Assembly (NCBI RefSeq): GCF_002287075.1
Contig: NZ_NSKE01000010.1
Coordinates: 81,419 to 145,418, forward strand
DNA: 64,000 nt
Source: Fodinibius salipaludis
GTDB lineage: Bacteria; Bacteroidota; Rhodothermia; Balneolales; Balneolaceae
Direction: 5' to 3'
In this document: positions 1 to 9,504 of the stretch, in pieces
Layout of the letters: the number at the start of each line of letters is the position of its first letter
Position numbering within the stretch: the first letter of the stretch is position 1
The notes under the pieces: model-generated
Told to the model about the DNA's origin: nothing
Database searches by the model: none
What the model saw: the letters and a program-made list of their open reading frames with translations, nothing else
Translations under genes and position numbers: made by a program

Positions 1-1191
1 GAACTCGAGCAGGCCCAAAAGGAATGGGAAAAAGAATCTGAAGAAATAGTCTACGATGTAGAAGAAGAAGACGTAGCCCACGTTGTTGGGATGATGAGCG
101 GCGTACCTGTAAGCAAGATTAACCAGAGCGAAAGCAAGAAGCTGGTTAAGATGAAAGAAGAACTTTCAAAGCAGGTAATTGGTCAAAACGAAGCGATTGT
201 TAAACTTACGAAAGCCATCAAACGTACCCGTGCCGGACTTAAAGACCCTAATCGTCCAATCGGTTCATTTATCTTTCTTGGTCCGACCGGTGTGGGTAAA
301 ACCGAAATGGCCAAAGTTCTGTCTCAGTATCTCTTTGATAAAGAAGATGCACTCATTCGTATCGATATGAGTGAGTACATGGAAAAATTCTCGGTCTCCC
401 GACTGGTTGGTGCACCTCCGGGATATGTAGGATATGAAGAAGGGGGACAACTTACAGAGAAAGTACGTCGAAAACCTTATAGCGTGATTCTCTTGGATGA
501 GATTGAAAAAGCCCACCCCGACGTCTTTAATATTCTGCTCCAGGTGCTTGATGACGGAATTCTTACGGACAGCCTGGGACGCAAAGTTGATTTCAGAAAT
601 ACCATCATTATTATGACCTCTAATATCGGGGCGCGGGATATTCGTAGTCTCGGTGAAGGTATCGGATTCTCAGACGGAGCCAAGAGCTTCGACTACGAGA
701 AGATGAAATCGACCATTCAGGATGCTCTTAAAAAGGTATTTAACCCTGAATTCCTGAACCGGATCGATGATGTTATCACGTTCCGTGCACTTGAAAAAGA
801 AGATATCTTTAAGATTATCGATATCCTCTCTGATGATCTCTTCAAGCGTATCCATGATCTCGGTTACGAAGTTGAAGTCACCAAAGGAGCCAAAGACTTC
901 TTAAGTGATAAAGGATTTGACCAGAAATACGGGGCTCGACCGCTCAAGCGTGCTATCCAGAAATATGTTGAGGAGCCGCTGGCTGAAGAGCTGCTGGAAG
1001 CTGAACATGAGGAAGGAGCACAAATCAAGATTAAGATGAACAAGTCTCGTGACGGGCTCCTCTTCGACTGGTCAGATACCGACGAAACAACCGATGTAGA
1101 AACCAGTGACGATGAAATAAAAGCTGCAAATGATAATGACTCTGACGACGATTCTGAAGACGAGAAATCAACGTCAGAGGCTAAGGCCTAA
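1..1191 (+). CDS. clpC: ATP-dependent Clp protease ATP-binding subunit ClpC, 3' part
   Basis: AAA+ unfoldase that feeds proteins to ClpP in the cytosol. The reading frame is open from base 1, so the start lies upstream of the window; the ATG at 91 is internal. About 396 residues are visible: the end of the middle region, then the second AAA+ module with Walker A GPTGVGKT (visible residues 94-101), Walker [14 protein letters not shown], and the C-terminal D2-small domain with [10 protein letters not shown]. An acidic tail rich in D, E and S closes the protein. The VSKINQSE linker region and short middle segment favour ClpC over ClpB. A perfect terminator follows 21 bases after the stop. Confidence 0.93.
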   Translation, partial: ELEQAQKEWEKESEEIVYDVEEEDVAHVVGMMSGVPVSKINQSESKKLVKMKEELSKQVIGQNEAIVKLTKAIKRTRAGLKDPNRPIGSFIFLGPTGVGKTEMAKVLSQYLFDKEDALIRIDMSEYMEKFSVSRLVGAPPGYVGYEEGGQLTEKVRRKPYSVILLDEIEKAHPDVFNILLQVLDDGILTDSLGRKVDFRNTIIIMTSNIGARDIRSLGEGIGFSDGAKSFDYEKMKSTIQDALKKVFNPEFLNRIDDVITFRALEKEDIFKIIDILSDDLFKRIHDLGYEVEVTKGAKDFLSDKGFDQKYGARPLKRAIQKYVEEPLAEELLEAEHEEGAQIKIKMNKSRDGLLFDWSDTDETTDVETSDDEIKAANDNDSDDDSEDEKSTSEAKA

Positions 1192-1211
1192 CGCAGATTT
1201 CTATTAAAATT

Positions 1212-1250
1212 AAGAAAGCCTGACAGGTTTATAATCTGTCAGGCTTTCTT
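1212..1250 (+). terminator. Rho-independent terminator of clpC
   Basis: A perfect 15-bp stem (1212-1226 pairs with 1236-1250) encloses a 9-nt loop. The stem ends in A/T on both sides, so it can also terminate transcription of the convergent gene at 1285-2406. Confidence 0.9.
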
Positions 1251-1284
1251 ATGTATTGAATGTTTCCCCTATCCAAACAAGGTG

Positions 1285-2406
1285 CTAAAAATTCGCTCTT
1301 ATGAGGACATTTTTATTTGCCCCTTCAAGCATGTAGCTATTGCCGGAATTACGAACTAACCGAAGTTCGATTGCTTTATTCAATCCCAGTACTCTGGAAA
1401 ACTGTTTGCTTGCCATTGACCGTTGTTGCAGATTAATAGCTCGAAACTCAACATTATTAACCACCTCCGAACGTTCAGAGTAATTACCCGTCAATGCTAA
1501 AATTAAATCATCTTCGGGAAAATAATCAGCTGTTATTATAGGAGAACGAACACTGGTTGCCCCCAGACTCTCACCACTTAACGTATTATGAACCATCACC
1601 CGTCCCCCGGAATAGATCGTAATATTCTCTAAATTGTTGGTAAACCTAACACCTTTAAGATCTTCTTCCGCTGATATCGTATTCAATTCATTGCCATATT
1701 TATCCATGATCAACACTCGGTCATCAGTACCTTGCTTGGCTGTTATAGCAGCAATCAGTGTTCCATATTTGGATACTGTCACATTTTTCAAATATCGATC
1801 ACTGCTAAAAAAGATATCCTCAAATTCTTTTACACCTGTACGGACCTGTGCTTTCGATCCCAGTTCACCATTCCGTTTTATTTTGGGATTGTAAATGACA
1901 ATCGTATTTCCGGTTACGCTTCTGGCTACTTCTGAAATCGCCTCTCCCTGTTTACTTTGGCTGCTGCTCGACATGCTCGTAACGATTTCTCCGAAAGAAT
2001 CATAAAAAGTAAAGTTGGCAATCTTATCCCGCAGCAAGGTGTTTCCATTCTTAAAGGGATACAATCCAAAAGAAGCCTCATCTGCTAACGAAACTGTTGA
2101 AAAGGCGTTTAATTTCTCACCCCTGGTATTGTAAAGTGTTATCTCCCCCTCTTCTTGACCATCCCAAGTTAGGGTACTAATCATCGTTTTATCCGGCGAT
2201 ACTCCCACAACATCATAAGGCTGCTCCGTATTAGTATCCAAAAACCGAACAGATTGAGAACCAAAAGTAATCTTGCTGTCACCGAATGTAAAAGTGGTTC
2301 TGTTGTTATCAGCTGTTTGCTCTGCAACCGATACGTTTAATGATTGTCCCAATGCCACTGATGGAAGTAAAAGGACAATAACGATCTTTAAAATCTTAGT
2401 TACCAT
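1285..2406 (-). CDS. Exported beta-rich protein of unknown function
   Basis: 373 residues with a clear N-terminal signal peptide (a hydrophobic run ending SVALGQ, cleavage near residue 20). The rest is a series of short beta-strand-like repeats with turns such as DKYGNEL and YDSFGE, like the blades of a WD40/YVTN-type propeller. No catalytic motif is visible. It is probably periplasmic or surface exposed. It is convergent with clpC and shares no operon. I do not recognise the family, so the propeller fold is an inference from strand periodicity. Confidence 0.7.
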   Translation of the reverse strand: MVTKILKIVIVLLLPSVALGQSLNVSVAEQTADNNRTTFTFGDSKITFGSQSVRFLDTNTEQPYDVVGVSPDKTMISTLTWDGQEEGEITLYNTRGEKLNAFSTVSLADEASFGLYPFKNGNTLLRDKIANFTFYDSFGEIVTSMSSSSQSKQGEAISEVARSVTGNTIVIYNPKIKRNGELGSKAQVRTGVKEFEDIFFSSDRYLKNVTVSKYGTLIAAITAKQGTDDRVLIMDKYGNELNTISAEEDLKGVRFTNNLENITIYSGGRVMVHNTLSGESLGATSVRSPIITADYFPEDDLILALTGNYSERSEVVNNVEFRAINLQQRSMASKQFSRVLGLNKAIELRLVRNSGNSYMLEGANKNVLIRANF

Positions 2407-2543
2407 AAGAGAGAGAGAGATTTCACAAGTTTAAATTAATGGCTAAAGAACGGGATTATTTAACAGAGTTTCATCTGTATTCATCCAAAATTCTGTAATA
2501 TTATTTGTAGATTTGGCCTATTTAAAATTTTTAAAATCGAGCT

Positions 2544-3503
2544 ATGTTTTTCTCTGTCATCATCCCTGTTTATAACCGTCCGAAGGAGGTAGATGAACTG
2601 TTGCATTCACTAACGCAACAGACGTATAAAAATTTTGAAACGCTGATCATTGAAGATGGTTCCGAAGATCGCTGTGATGATATCGTTGAGCAGTACCGCG
2701 ATCAGCTTGACATCCGCTACCATTACAAAGAAAACTCCGGACAGGGATTTAGCCGCAACTTCGGCTTTGAACGCGCCAAAGGAGATTACTTTATCGTCTT
2801 CGATTCGGACTGCCTGATCCCCTCCCATTATTTTGAAACAGTTAAAAACCATCTTAAAACGCACGCTTTAGATGCTTATGGTGGACCGGACAGAGAACAC
2901 CAAAGCTTTTCGCCCGTACAAAAGGCAATTAGCTACACCATGACTTCTCCCCTTACCACCGGGGGCATCAGGGGAAATAAAAAACATGCCGGCACTTTTC
3001 ATCCGCGCAGTTTTAATATGGGAATTTCTCGTGAAGTCTATGAAGAGACCGGAGGATATCGCATTACTCGTATGGGCGAAGATATTGAATTCAGCACCCG
3101 CATCATTAAAAACGGATTTAAAACGGGACTCATCCCTGATGCATTTGTATATCATAAGCGGCGGACCAGCTTAAAGAAGTTTTTTAATCAGCTGCATTTT
3201 TTCGGTCGAGCGCGCATCAATATCAATCGTTTCCATCCGGGCGAAATCAAATTTATTCATACCCTTCCCTCCTTGTTTACGATCGGATTACTATTCTTCC
3301 TTACCCTCCCATTTTGGAATCTCAGCCTCTTTAAAATACTGTTGATTCCTTTCATTTTATTTATTTCGCTCATCTTTGCTCATTCATCCACTAAATATTC
3401 CAGTTTATACATAGGGTCGCTAAGTGTATGTGCCACATTTATACAGCTTACAGGTTATGGAATAGGCTTTTTGAGTGAGTTTTGGGAAGAGCAGAAAGAA
3501 TAA
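2544..3503 (+). CDS. Family 2 glycosyltransferase, membrane-associated
   Basis: 319 residues. An N-terminal GT-A fold begins FFSVIIPVYNRP, followed by EDGS (37-40) and the metal/nucleotide-binding DSD (87-89); later MGEDIEF matches the usual acceptor/catalytic-base region. The C-terminal 80 residues are two or three hydrophobic segments, so the enzyme probably works at the inner face of the membrane. Donor and acceptor cannot be told from sequence. It stands alone, followed by the tRNA cluster. TAGATTTG at 2508-2515 resembles the Bacteroidota -7 box, but no convincing -33 box is seen. Confidence 0.85.
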   Translation: MFFSVIIPVYNRPKEVDELLHSLTQQTYKNFETLIIEDGSEDRCDDIVEQYRDQLDIRYHYKENSGQGFSRNFGFERAKGDYFIVFDSDCLIPSHYFETVKNHLKTHALDAYGGPDREHQSFSPVQKAISYTMTSPLTTGGIRGNKKHAGTFHPRSFNMGISREVYEETGGYRITRMGEDIEFSTRIIKNGFKTGLIPDAFVYHKRRTSLKKFFNQLHFFGRARININRFHPGEIKFIHTLPSLFTIGLLFFLTLPFWNLSLFKILLIPFILFISLIFAHSSTKYSSLYIGSLSVCATFIQLTGYGIGFLSEFWEEQKE

Positions 3504-3567
3504 AAATTCATTGAATTTGAAATTGATTTGAGAAGTAAAGTCCCTTATATTTGACATCTTTCTGAAC

Positions 3568-3640
3568 GGGGAGTAGCGCAGTCCGGTAGCGCATTCGCTT
3601 TGGGAGCGAAGGGTCGCAGGTTCAAATCCTGTCTCCCCGA
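3568..3640 (+). tRNA. tRNA-Pro (TGG)
   Basis: Seven-base acceptor stem CGGGGAG/CTCCCCG, anticodon loop TTTGGGA with anticodon TGG, T-arm GGTTCAAATCC, discriminator A. The 3' CCA is not encoded. Confidence 0.95.
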
Positions 3641-3793
3641 CAAAAAACGTCATAATTTATCACTATGACTGTAGGAAGGGTCGTCCCGAGCAATCGGGAT
3701 CTCCCCGACTATTAGCAATTTCCAAATTGCATAATCAAGTGTAAAAACTTGAATGTTTGACGTATTGATGTTGTAATTTGGCTTTGAGTTAGC

Positions 3794-3867
3794 GCGCCCG
3801 TAGCTCAACTGGATAGAGCAACTCCCTTCTAAGGAGTAGGTTACAGGTTCGAGTCCTGTCGGGCGTA
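3794..3867 (+). tRNA. tRNA-Arg (TCT)
   Basis: Acceptor stem GCGCCCG/CGGGCGT (first pair G-U), anticodon loop CTTCTAA with anticodon TCT, T-loop GGTTCGAGTCC, discriminator A. No encoded CCA. Confidence 0.95.
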
Positions 3868-3882
3868 CAAGAAAACCTTTAA

Positions 3883-3953
3883 GGCGACGTGGCCGAGTGG
3901 TCAGGCAGAGGTCTGCAAAACCTCCTACGGCGGTTCGATTCCGCCCGTCGCCT
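3883..3953 (+). tRNA. tRNA-Cys (GCA)
   Basis: Acceptor stem GGCGACG/CGTCGCC, anticodon loop CTGCAAA with anticodon GCA, and the discriminator U that is typical of tRNA-Cys. It lies 15 bases after tRNA-Arg, so the two are probably co-transcribed. Confidence 0.95.
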
Positions 3954-3984
3954 CTGAAGTTCTTAATTACTGAAATTATTCTAT

Positions 3985-4057
3985 GCCGCGTTCGTCTAGG
4001 GGTTTAGGACGCCGCCCTTTCACGGCGGTAGCACGGGTTCGAATCCCGTACGCGGTA
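3985..4057 (+). tRNA. tRNA-Glu (TTC), copy 1
   Basis: Acceptor stem GCCGCGT/ACGCGGT, anticodon loop CTTTCAC with anticodon TTC, discriminator A. Its 73 bases are identical to the copy at 4321-4393. The CCA is not encoded. Confidence 0.95.
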
Positions 4058-4129
4058 CTCTCGTTCTTTTTCTTTATTATTATTGATTGGCAGTAATAGA
4101 CTGCCAAATACCATGTTACTGAATTAAAC

Positions 4130-4204
4130 GGAGCTCGTAGCTCAGCTGGTTAGAGCGCCAGGTTGTGGCCCTGGAGGCCGTGGGTTCAAATCCCATCGGG
4201 CTCC
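4130..4204 (+). tRNA. tRNA-His (GTG)
   Basis: Acceptor stem GAGCTCG/CGGGCTC (4131-4137 with 4197-4203), plus the extra G at -1 (4130) pairing with C73 (4204), the identity element of tRNA-His. Anticodon loop TTGTGGC gives anticodon GTG. Confidence 0.95.
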
Positions 4205-4270
4205 CATTTTTTTGGCATTTCAGGTTGTTTAAAATCATACAAAAACGTATCCTTGATGCCTTATTATTTA

Positions 4271-4304
4271 GCTTTGCTGAATGCTTATTCGGCAAGGCTT
4301 TTTT
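4271..4304 (+). terminator. Terminator after tRNA-His
   Basis: A 12-bp stem (4271-4282 with 4287-4298, two G-U pairs) with a 4-nt loop, followed by six T. It should end the Pro-Arg-Cys-Glu-His transcript. Confidence 0.85.
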
Positions 4305-4320
4305 ACTGATCATCTATTAT

Positions 4321-4393
4321 GCCGCGTTCGTCTAGGGGTTTAGGACGCCGCCCTTTCACGGCGGTAGCACGGGTTCGAATCCCGTACGCGGTA
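4321..4393 (+). tRNA. tRNA-Glu (TTC), copy 2
   Basis: Identical over all 73 bases to tRNA-Glu at 3985-4057, but placed after the terminator at 4271-4304 and before its own terminator. It therefore seems to be a separate transcription unit produced by duplication. Confidence 0.95.
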
Positions 4394-4399
4394 CCAGCT

Positions 4400-4437
4400 A
4401 AAGCCTCTGCAGGCTAAATACTTGCAGAGGCTTTTTT
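4400..4437 (+). terminator. Terminator after second tRNA-Glu
   Basis: Perfect 12-bp stem AAAGCCTCTGCA / TGCAGAGGCTTT (4400-4411 with 4423-4434) followed by a T-run. Confidence 0.9.
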
Positions 4438-4515
4438 ATTTGAGTGCAACTAAGTATAGGTTTCGGAAGTCCTTCTACAATCATACCTTAACTGTATAAA
4501 TAATTTTATCTGTCT

Positions 4516-5787
4516 ATGGACTTGGACTTCACCGTAATTTGGAACTTATTTGCTGCCCTCGGTATTGGCTTGCTCATCGGTATCGAGCGCGGATGGAGCG
4601 GACGCCTTGAAGATGAAGGTGATCGCGTGGCAGGAATCCGCACATTTAGCCTGGTGGGACTCTTTGGGGGCGTATGGACGGAAGTTAGCAGATTCGTCAA
4701 TGAATGGATGCTTGCAGTTTCCTTTCTCGCGTTAGCAGCCCTCGTAATTACGTCGTATGTTGTTGAAGCAAAAGTAAACGAAGAGAAAGATCTGGGTATC
4801 ACCACGGAAGTTGCCCTCCTACTTACCTTCACGCTAAGCTCTTGGGCTGCATTCGGATATCATATTTATGCCCTTGGTACTACGGTAGTTGTCATTGCTC
4901 TTTTAAGCCTAAAACCAACATTACATAACTGGCTGCATAAAGTTGAAGTCAAAGAGATCTATGCCGGCATAAAGCTTTTAATCATAACCGTTATACTGCT
5001 ACCGCTGTTGCCTAACAAAGGGTATGGTCCCTGGGAAGCTATCAATCCCCATTGGATTTGGTGGATGGTGGTTCTCATTTCCGGACTCTCTTTTACCGGA
5101 TATATCCTCATCAAGTATCTGGGCGAAGACAAGGGAACCATGTTAACAGCTATTACAGGCGGCCTGGCTTCTTCTACAGCCGTCACGCTAAGCCTTGCTC
5201 AATTTGCCAAACAACAAAAAAAGTTCGCCAGTGGAATATTTATTGCAGGTGTATTGGTAGCTTCTTCTATTATGTTTGTACGAGTAGGTATAGAAGTTGC
5301 AGTCGTGAATATCTCATTACTTTATCCCCTGTGGATTCCCCTCTCTATTATGCTGATACTTACGTTAGGCAGTGGATTCTGGCTTTGGCGAAAACATTTA
5401 CAGTTGGAAGATGATCAACCACCCATCGAACTAAAAAACCCGCTTCAATTTTTTACAGCTTTACAGTTTGGTCTACTATTGGGAGTAATTCTACTGTTGG
5501 CAACAGCCATGGAAAAATGGTATGGCGACCAAGGGATTTACCTGCTGTCCCTCTTCTCTGGATTGATGGATGTAGATGCCATAACGCTTTCTCTTTCGCG
5601 TATGGCCAAAGAGGGCACCGATCCAACAGTAGCAACACTCGGAATTTTAATTGCGGTCATCACTAATACTCTTGTTAAAGCCGGTTTATTTATTTTCTGG
5701 GCCGGATACAATAAGAGTAAACAACTGATCTGGTTTATTATCATTATTTCTGCTATCGGAGCAATAAGCTTGCTTCCCTTTTTATAA
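4516..5787 (+). CDS. MgtC/SapB and DUF4010 membrane protein
   Basis: 423 residues, almost entirely hydrophobic with about twelve predicted membrane spans. The N-terminal third has the MgtC/SapB signature (GIGLLIGIERGW near 16-27, then RVAGIRTFSLVG); the rest matches the DUF4010 layout, with a polar motif SGLMDVDAITLSL near 345. Proteins of this pairing are inner-membrane proteins of uncertain function, suspected of a role in ion homeostasis or stress. The gene is monocistronic between the tRNA cluster and a 500-base spacer. Confidence 0.85.
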   Translation: MDLDFTVIWNLFAALGIGLLIGIERGWSGRLEDEGDRVAGIRTFSLVGLFGGVWTEVSRFVNEWMLAVSFLALAALVITSYVVEAKVNEEKDLGITTEVALLLTFTLSSWAAFGYHIYALGTTVVVIALLSLKPTLHNWLHKVEVKEIYAGIKLLIITVILLPLLPNKGYGPWEAINPHWIWWMVVLISGLSFTGYILIKYLGEDKGTMLTAITGGLASSTAVTLSLAQFAKQQKKFASGIFIAGVLVASSIMFVRVGIEVAVVNISLLYPLWIPLSIMLILTLGSGFWLWRKHLQLEDDQPPIELKNPLQFFTALQFGLLLGVILLLATAMEKWYGDQGIYLLSLFSGLMDVDAITLSLSRMAKEGTDPTVATLGILIAVITNTLVKAGLFIFWAGYNKSKQLIWFIIIISAIGAISLLPFL

Positions 5788-6286
5788 ATTTTATTATCGC
5801 ATAAGATATTCTCCCGTTTGATCCCTAATACCAACTCAGACAGATGGGATTAAAGACCATTCTTTCCTTCGGTGATTCAGACGAAATATAATCGCATACA
5901 CAACTCTGAATGACAATAATCACTAATCCTCTACTCACCTGTTGAACTTATCCTAACTACTTCTTTCCTATTCACAATGATATTTATTTAGTTCCTGCAG
6001 GGGCATAGCATGAGGACTCGTTTAAAAAATCCCTCTCTATAATCATCTAATAATAAAATAGGCCGTTTGTATAGATTTTTATCCTATAATGATAAACCTT
6101 TCGATAATGTAGCTATAAGGTTTTACCTTGCAGGGGTTACTTTCGTAAGTTATCTATTTGGATACTAAACTGTTTGCTAAGAAGTAGTTACGTAAATTCC
6201 CTACAAGCCTGTAAGACTAAGCACTACATTAATAAATACTTTTTGATCTTATATATTTGATAAACAGTTTAATAAAAATTACTGCC
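5788..6286 (+). other. Intergenic spacer, no gene seen
   Basis: AT-rich spacer without a credible ORF on either strand. It holds a short degenerate copy (about 5855-5895) of the TTCCTTCGG/ACGAAAT words found in the repeats elsewhere. TATATTTG at 6252-6259 resembles a Bacteroidota -7 box 28 bases before the stress-protein start, but no matching -33 box is evident. Confidence 0.5.
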
Positions 6287-7171
6287 ATGGCCTTTTCAAT
6301 CAACCATATCTTCTTCCCTACGGATTTTTCCAAAAATGCTGAACGAGCATTGCCTTTTGCTGCTGAAATTGCACATAAAACAGATGCCAAACTCACTCTT
6401 TTCCATGCCACCCAAGAAACTATGGATATGGCCCCTGATTTTGAAAAGACTCGAGATCAGGTTATTGATGATAGCTCCGGTCACTTTGATGAGCTCTTAA
6501 ATAACTTAGATGGTGATCGGTACAGTGATTTAGAAATTTCAACAGTCATACAGGACGGACAAACCGTAACGGCCTTACTCAATCAAGTCAATGAACGTTC
6601 CATCGACCTTATTGTAATGGGTACTAAAGGCGTGACGGGTGACCGAAATGTTATTTTAGGAAGTGTTGCCTCCAGCGTTATCCAAAAGTCGCCCGTACCT
6701 GTACTGGCAATTCCAACGGGCAGTAGCCTTGATAATTTTAATAATATCATCTTTACCAGCGATTATAAAGAAGGAGATTTAGCAGCACTCTCCCACTCCA
6801 CCGATATTGCAAGGCTCTTTCATTCTTCTGTTGATGTCCTGCATGTCAGTGATCAAAAAAATATGGAATCAGAAATTAAATTCCGTGGGTTCCGGGATCT
6901 TGTAAAGGAACATATCGACTATGATAATATCTCTTTCCATCATAAGTATGAGCTGGATTTCTTCCCTACAGTTAGTGATTTTTTAGCAGAACGTCTGGAC
7001 TCATTATTAGTGATGGTGCGATATAAAAAGTCATTCTGGGAAAAGCTGACAAATCGCAATCTGTCCAAAGAGATGTCTTTTTATTCTAAAGTGCCTCTGC
7101 TGGTAATGATTGGTGATAAAAGTTCAACTACCGAAACCATACTGGAAGGCTCCGAAAAACAACGTATTTAA
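6287..7171 (+). CDS. Tandem-domain universal stress protein (UspA family)
   Basis: About 294 residues from the ATG at 6287; an upstream TTG at 6257 is possible, but homology begins at AFSINHIFFPTDFS. It contains two Usp domains (about 1-147 and 150-290). Domain 1 keeps the ATP-binding pattern G-x2-G-x9-G-S (GTKGVTGDRNVILGS); domain 2 has lost it, ending in FYSKVPLLVM. Tandem UspA proteins are cytosolic, bind ATP and are induced by starvation or stress. The gene is convergent with the methyltransferase at 7192 with 20 bases between the stops. Confidence 0.9.
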   Translation: MAFSINHIFFPTDFSKNAERALPFAAEIAHKTDAKLTLFHATQETMDMAPDFEKTRDQVIDDSSGHFDELLNNLDGDRYSDLEISTVIQDGQTVTALLNQVNERSIDLIVMGTKGVTGDRNVILGSVASSVIQKSPVPVLAIPTGSSLDNFNNIIFTSDYKEGDLAALSHSTDIARLFHSSVDVLHVSDQKNMESEIKFRGFRDLVKEHIDYDNISFHHKYELDFFPTVSDFLAERLDSLLVMVRYKKSFWEKLTNRNLSKEMSFYSKVPLLVMIGDKSSTTETILEGSEKQRI

Positions 7172-7191
7172 AATTACACTTTTCCAATTTA

Positions 7192-8013
7192 CTATTTTCT
7201 GGCCAGTGCATAAATACCTGCACCGCGTTCATTATCATCACGGATATCCAGCGCCATCAATAACAAACTTACGGGTAATACCGGAATGTAATAAACGGCC
7301 ATTATTGGTAGTGCCCAGAGCTTGATTTTGTTAAGCCAAAGCATGGGATATTTGATAATGAGCTCCCATGCCAGATGCCCCTTGGTACCATAGGTATATG
7401 CCACATCTACCACCGCAAAACCGGAGTTTTCCAACTTTTTACGTATATCTTTTTTTGAATATCCCGGGCGTGCATGCTCGTCCACGAAACTTTCATCCCC
7501 GTCGGCGTCTTCTTCGGAATAGATAGAGGGAGAATGCATCAAAAAATATCCGTTGTCCTGTAGGGATTGACAAATATTCTGCATCACCTTTTCATCCTCC
7601 TCGATATGTTCCAGCACATCAATACAGATCACAAAATCAAAGGTATCCTCATAATTGATTTCAAGCAGATCTTTCTGATTAAACGTAATGCGACCTGCCT
7701 CGATTTCGGGCTCAAAATGGGCCTGGGAATCCTCCAGGTAATCCTTTTTAACATCAACCGCTTGTACATTGACGTTATCAAATTCCTGCAGAATGAATCG
7801 ATCGTACTGGCCAAATCCGGAGCCTGCATCCAGCAGCTTCCACTCCCCTTCAGCGTCGATATCTGAACCATATTCACGCAATATTTTACGGATATACCAG
7901 CTCCGCAAAAAGAACAGATCCAATATCTTATAGAAGAGGGTCCGCAGAAAACGAAAGCGGCGAATAATCTTTGCAAACCGGTCCTTTACCGGATCGTAGG
8001 CAATACGACTCAT
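7192..8013 (-). CDS. Class I SAM-dependent methyltransferase
   Basis: 273 residues. The SAM-binding motif I LLDAGSGFGQYD lies near 57-68 and the acidic motif DFVICIDVLEHIEEDEK near 125-140, as in small-molecule methyltransferases of the UbiG/type 11 kind. The N-terminus is strongly basic, and a hydrophobic stretch near 228-250 may anchor it to the membrane. It lies 65 bases downstream of a DPM1-type glycosyltransferase on the same strand, so a role in lipid-linked sugar or cell-envelope modification is likely. The substrate is unknown. Confidence 0.85.
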   Translation of the reverse strand: MSRIAYDPVKDRFAKIIRRFRFLRTLFYKILDLFFLRSWYIRKILREYGSDIDAEGEWKLLDAGSGFGQYDRFILQEFDNVNVQAVDVKKDYLEDSQAHFEPEIEAGRITFNQKDLLEINYEDTFDFVICIDVLEHIEEDEKVMQNICQSLQDNGYFLMHSPSIYSEEDADGDESFVDEHARPGYSKKDIRKKLENSGFAVVDVAYTYGTKGHLAWELIIKYPMLWLNKIKLWALPIMAVYYIPVLPVSLLLMALDIRDDNERGAGIYALARK

Positions 8014-8078
8014 TAAAAAAGCTTGTTTAACGATTACTAAAATTCTGTTTTATACATACTTATGCCATCAAATATTGG

Positions 8079-9038
8079 CTACACCGTCTCTCTGATATTC
8101 GGTTTCTCTTGCTTTTCGTTCCGCTTTTGGATGAGTTCTCCCAAAAAACCAATAGAAAAAATCTGTACCCCCAACACCATCAGCATTACCCCCAACAGCA
8201 ACAGCGGACGATCACCGATAGGCTCTCCAAAAAATATTTTATCAATTGAGAGATAGGCATTAATAGCTCCGCCTAAAATCAGGGAAAGGAAACCCAGCGT
8301 ACCAAAAAAGTGCATGGGACGCTGCAGGTATCGATTGACAAAAAGCAGAGTCAACAAATCCAAAAATCCATGCATAAAACGAGAGATGCCAAACTTGGTC
8401 TCCCCATATTTTCGGGGATGATGCTTCACTACTTTTTCTCCTATGCGATCGTAGCCCTCAAGTTTCGCCAAAAATGGAATATAGCGATGCAATTCCCCAT
8501 AGAGATAAATATTCTCAATAACATCGGACCGATACACTTTTAGTCCACAGTTAAAATCGTTGAGGTTAATGCCGGTCACCAACGATGTCACTTTGTTAAA
8601 AAAGCGCGAGGGTACCGTCTTGGAAATAGGATCATGACGCTCTTTTTTCCATCCGCTTACCAGATGCAAGTTCTCTTCTTTAAGCTGTTGCAGCATTAAA
8701 GGAATCTCATTGGGGTCGTCCTGCAGGTCGGCATCCATCGTTGCAATATAGTCTCCCGCGGCTTTTTCAAAACCGGCCTGCAATGCCGAGCTCTTCCCGT
8801 AATTACGCTGCAGACGGACCCCTGAAACATGATTACTCCCTTCCGTTACCTTCTTAATCTCCCGCCAGGATTGATCGGTCGATCCATCATCCACAAAAAT
8901 AAGTTCATAATGGTAATGCTTGTTGGATAATGCCTCATCCACTTTTTGGGCCAGCTCGCCAATCGACTCATCCTCGTTAAGCAGGGGAACTACGACGCTT
9001 AATGCTATGTCCGATCTGTTTAAATCTTTTTCAGGCAA
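8079..9038 (-). CDS. DPM1/GtrB-like glycosyltransferase family 2
   Basis: 319 residues. The GT-A domain shows LSVVVPLLNEDESI, FVDDGSTDQSW and TMDADLQDDP, the hallmark of polyprenyl-phosphate sugar transferases (GtrB, ArnC, DPM1). Two C-terminal membrane helices (about 230-255 and 265-290) end in QKRNEKQEK, again as in GtrB. It probably moves a hexose from a nucleotide sugar to undecaprenyl phosphate at the inner membrane. It is the first gene of a two-gene unit with the methyltransferase and is divergent from the MerR gene. Confidence 0.9.
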   Translation of the reverse strand: MPEKDLNRSDIALSVVVPLLNEDESIGELAQKVDEALSNKHYHYELIFVDDGSTDQSWREIKKVTEGSNHVSGVRLQRNYGKSSALQAGFEKAAGDYIATMDADLQDDPNEIPLMLQQLKEENLHLVSGWKKERHDPISKTVPSRFFNKVTSLVTGINLNDFNCGLKVYRSDVIENIYLYGELHRYIPFLAKLEGYDRIGEKVVKHHPRKYGETKFGISRFMHGFLDLLTLLFVNRYLQRPMHFFGTLGFLSLILGGAINAYLSIDKIFFGEPIGDRPLLLLGVMLMVLGVQIFSIGFLGELIQKRNEKQEKPNIRETV

Positions 9039-9126
9039 TGTTTTTTAAATATTTTGTGCCAAAGAGTTAGAAATAATGCACCAGATAATGTATAATTAGC
9101 AATAAAGATACGCTTTTAGTCCTCTT

Positions 9127-9450
9127 ATGAAAAAACTTTATTACTCTATAGGCGAAGTAAGCGATATTACCGACGTTGAGGCGCATGTGCTGCGCTATTG
9201 GGAAACCGTATTTGACGAATTAAATCCCAAAAAAAATAAAGCCGGTAACCGCGTCTACAAAGAAAATGATATTGAGACAATATTAAAACTGAAGGAGCTG
9301 ATTCAGGAGAAAAAATACAGCACTGAGGGGGCTCAACAAGTGCTTAAAAAAGATGATGAGGATGATGAATCCAAAGAAATTCCGGTTAGCGTTAAAAAGG
9401 ATCTGAAAGAAATCCGCCTTTTCCTCAACGAACTTCTTGAAAAACTTTAG
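9127..9450 (+). CDS. MerR-family transcriptional regulator
   Basis: 107 residues. A winged helix-turn-helix covers the first 75 residues (YYSIGEVSDITDVEAHVLRY, then GNRVYKENDIETILKLKELI), followed by a short charged helical tail. There is no cysteine pattern for metal sensing and no long effector domain, as in the short MerR proteins common in Bacteroidota and relatives. It starts 88 bases from the divergent glycosyltransferase. TATAAT at 9089-9094 could be a -10 box. The target is unknown. Confidence 0.88.
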   Translation: MKKLYYSIGEVSDITDVEAHVLRYWETVFDELNPKKNKAGNRVYKENDIETILKLKELIQEKKYSTEGAQQVLKKDDEDDESKEIPVSVKKDLKEIRLFLNELLEKL

Positions 9451-9504
9451 CCTGCTGCAATTTTGCATCTGTTGCTAATCCGATAACTATCCAATCACAC
9501 ATCA

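Noticed and set aside
3690..3720. TCCCGAGCAATCGGGA hairpin as terminator of tRNA-Pro
   Set aside because: No T-run follows and the same palindrome occurs in spacers far from transcript ends (23313), so it is more likely a dispersed repeat.
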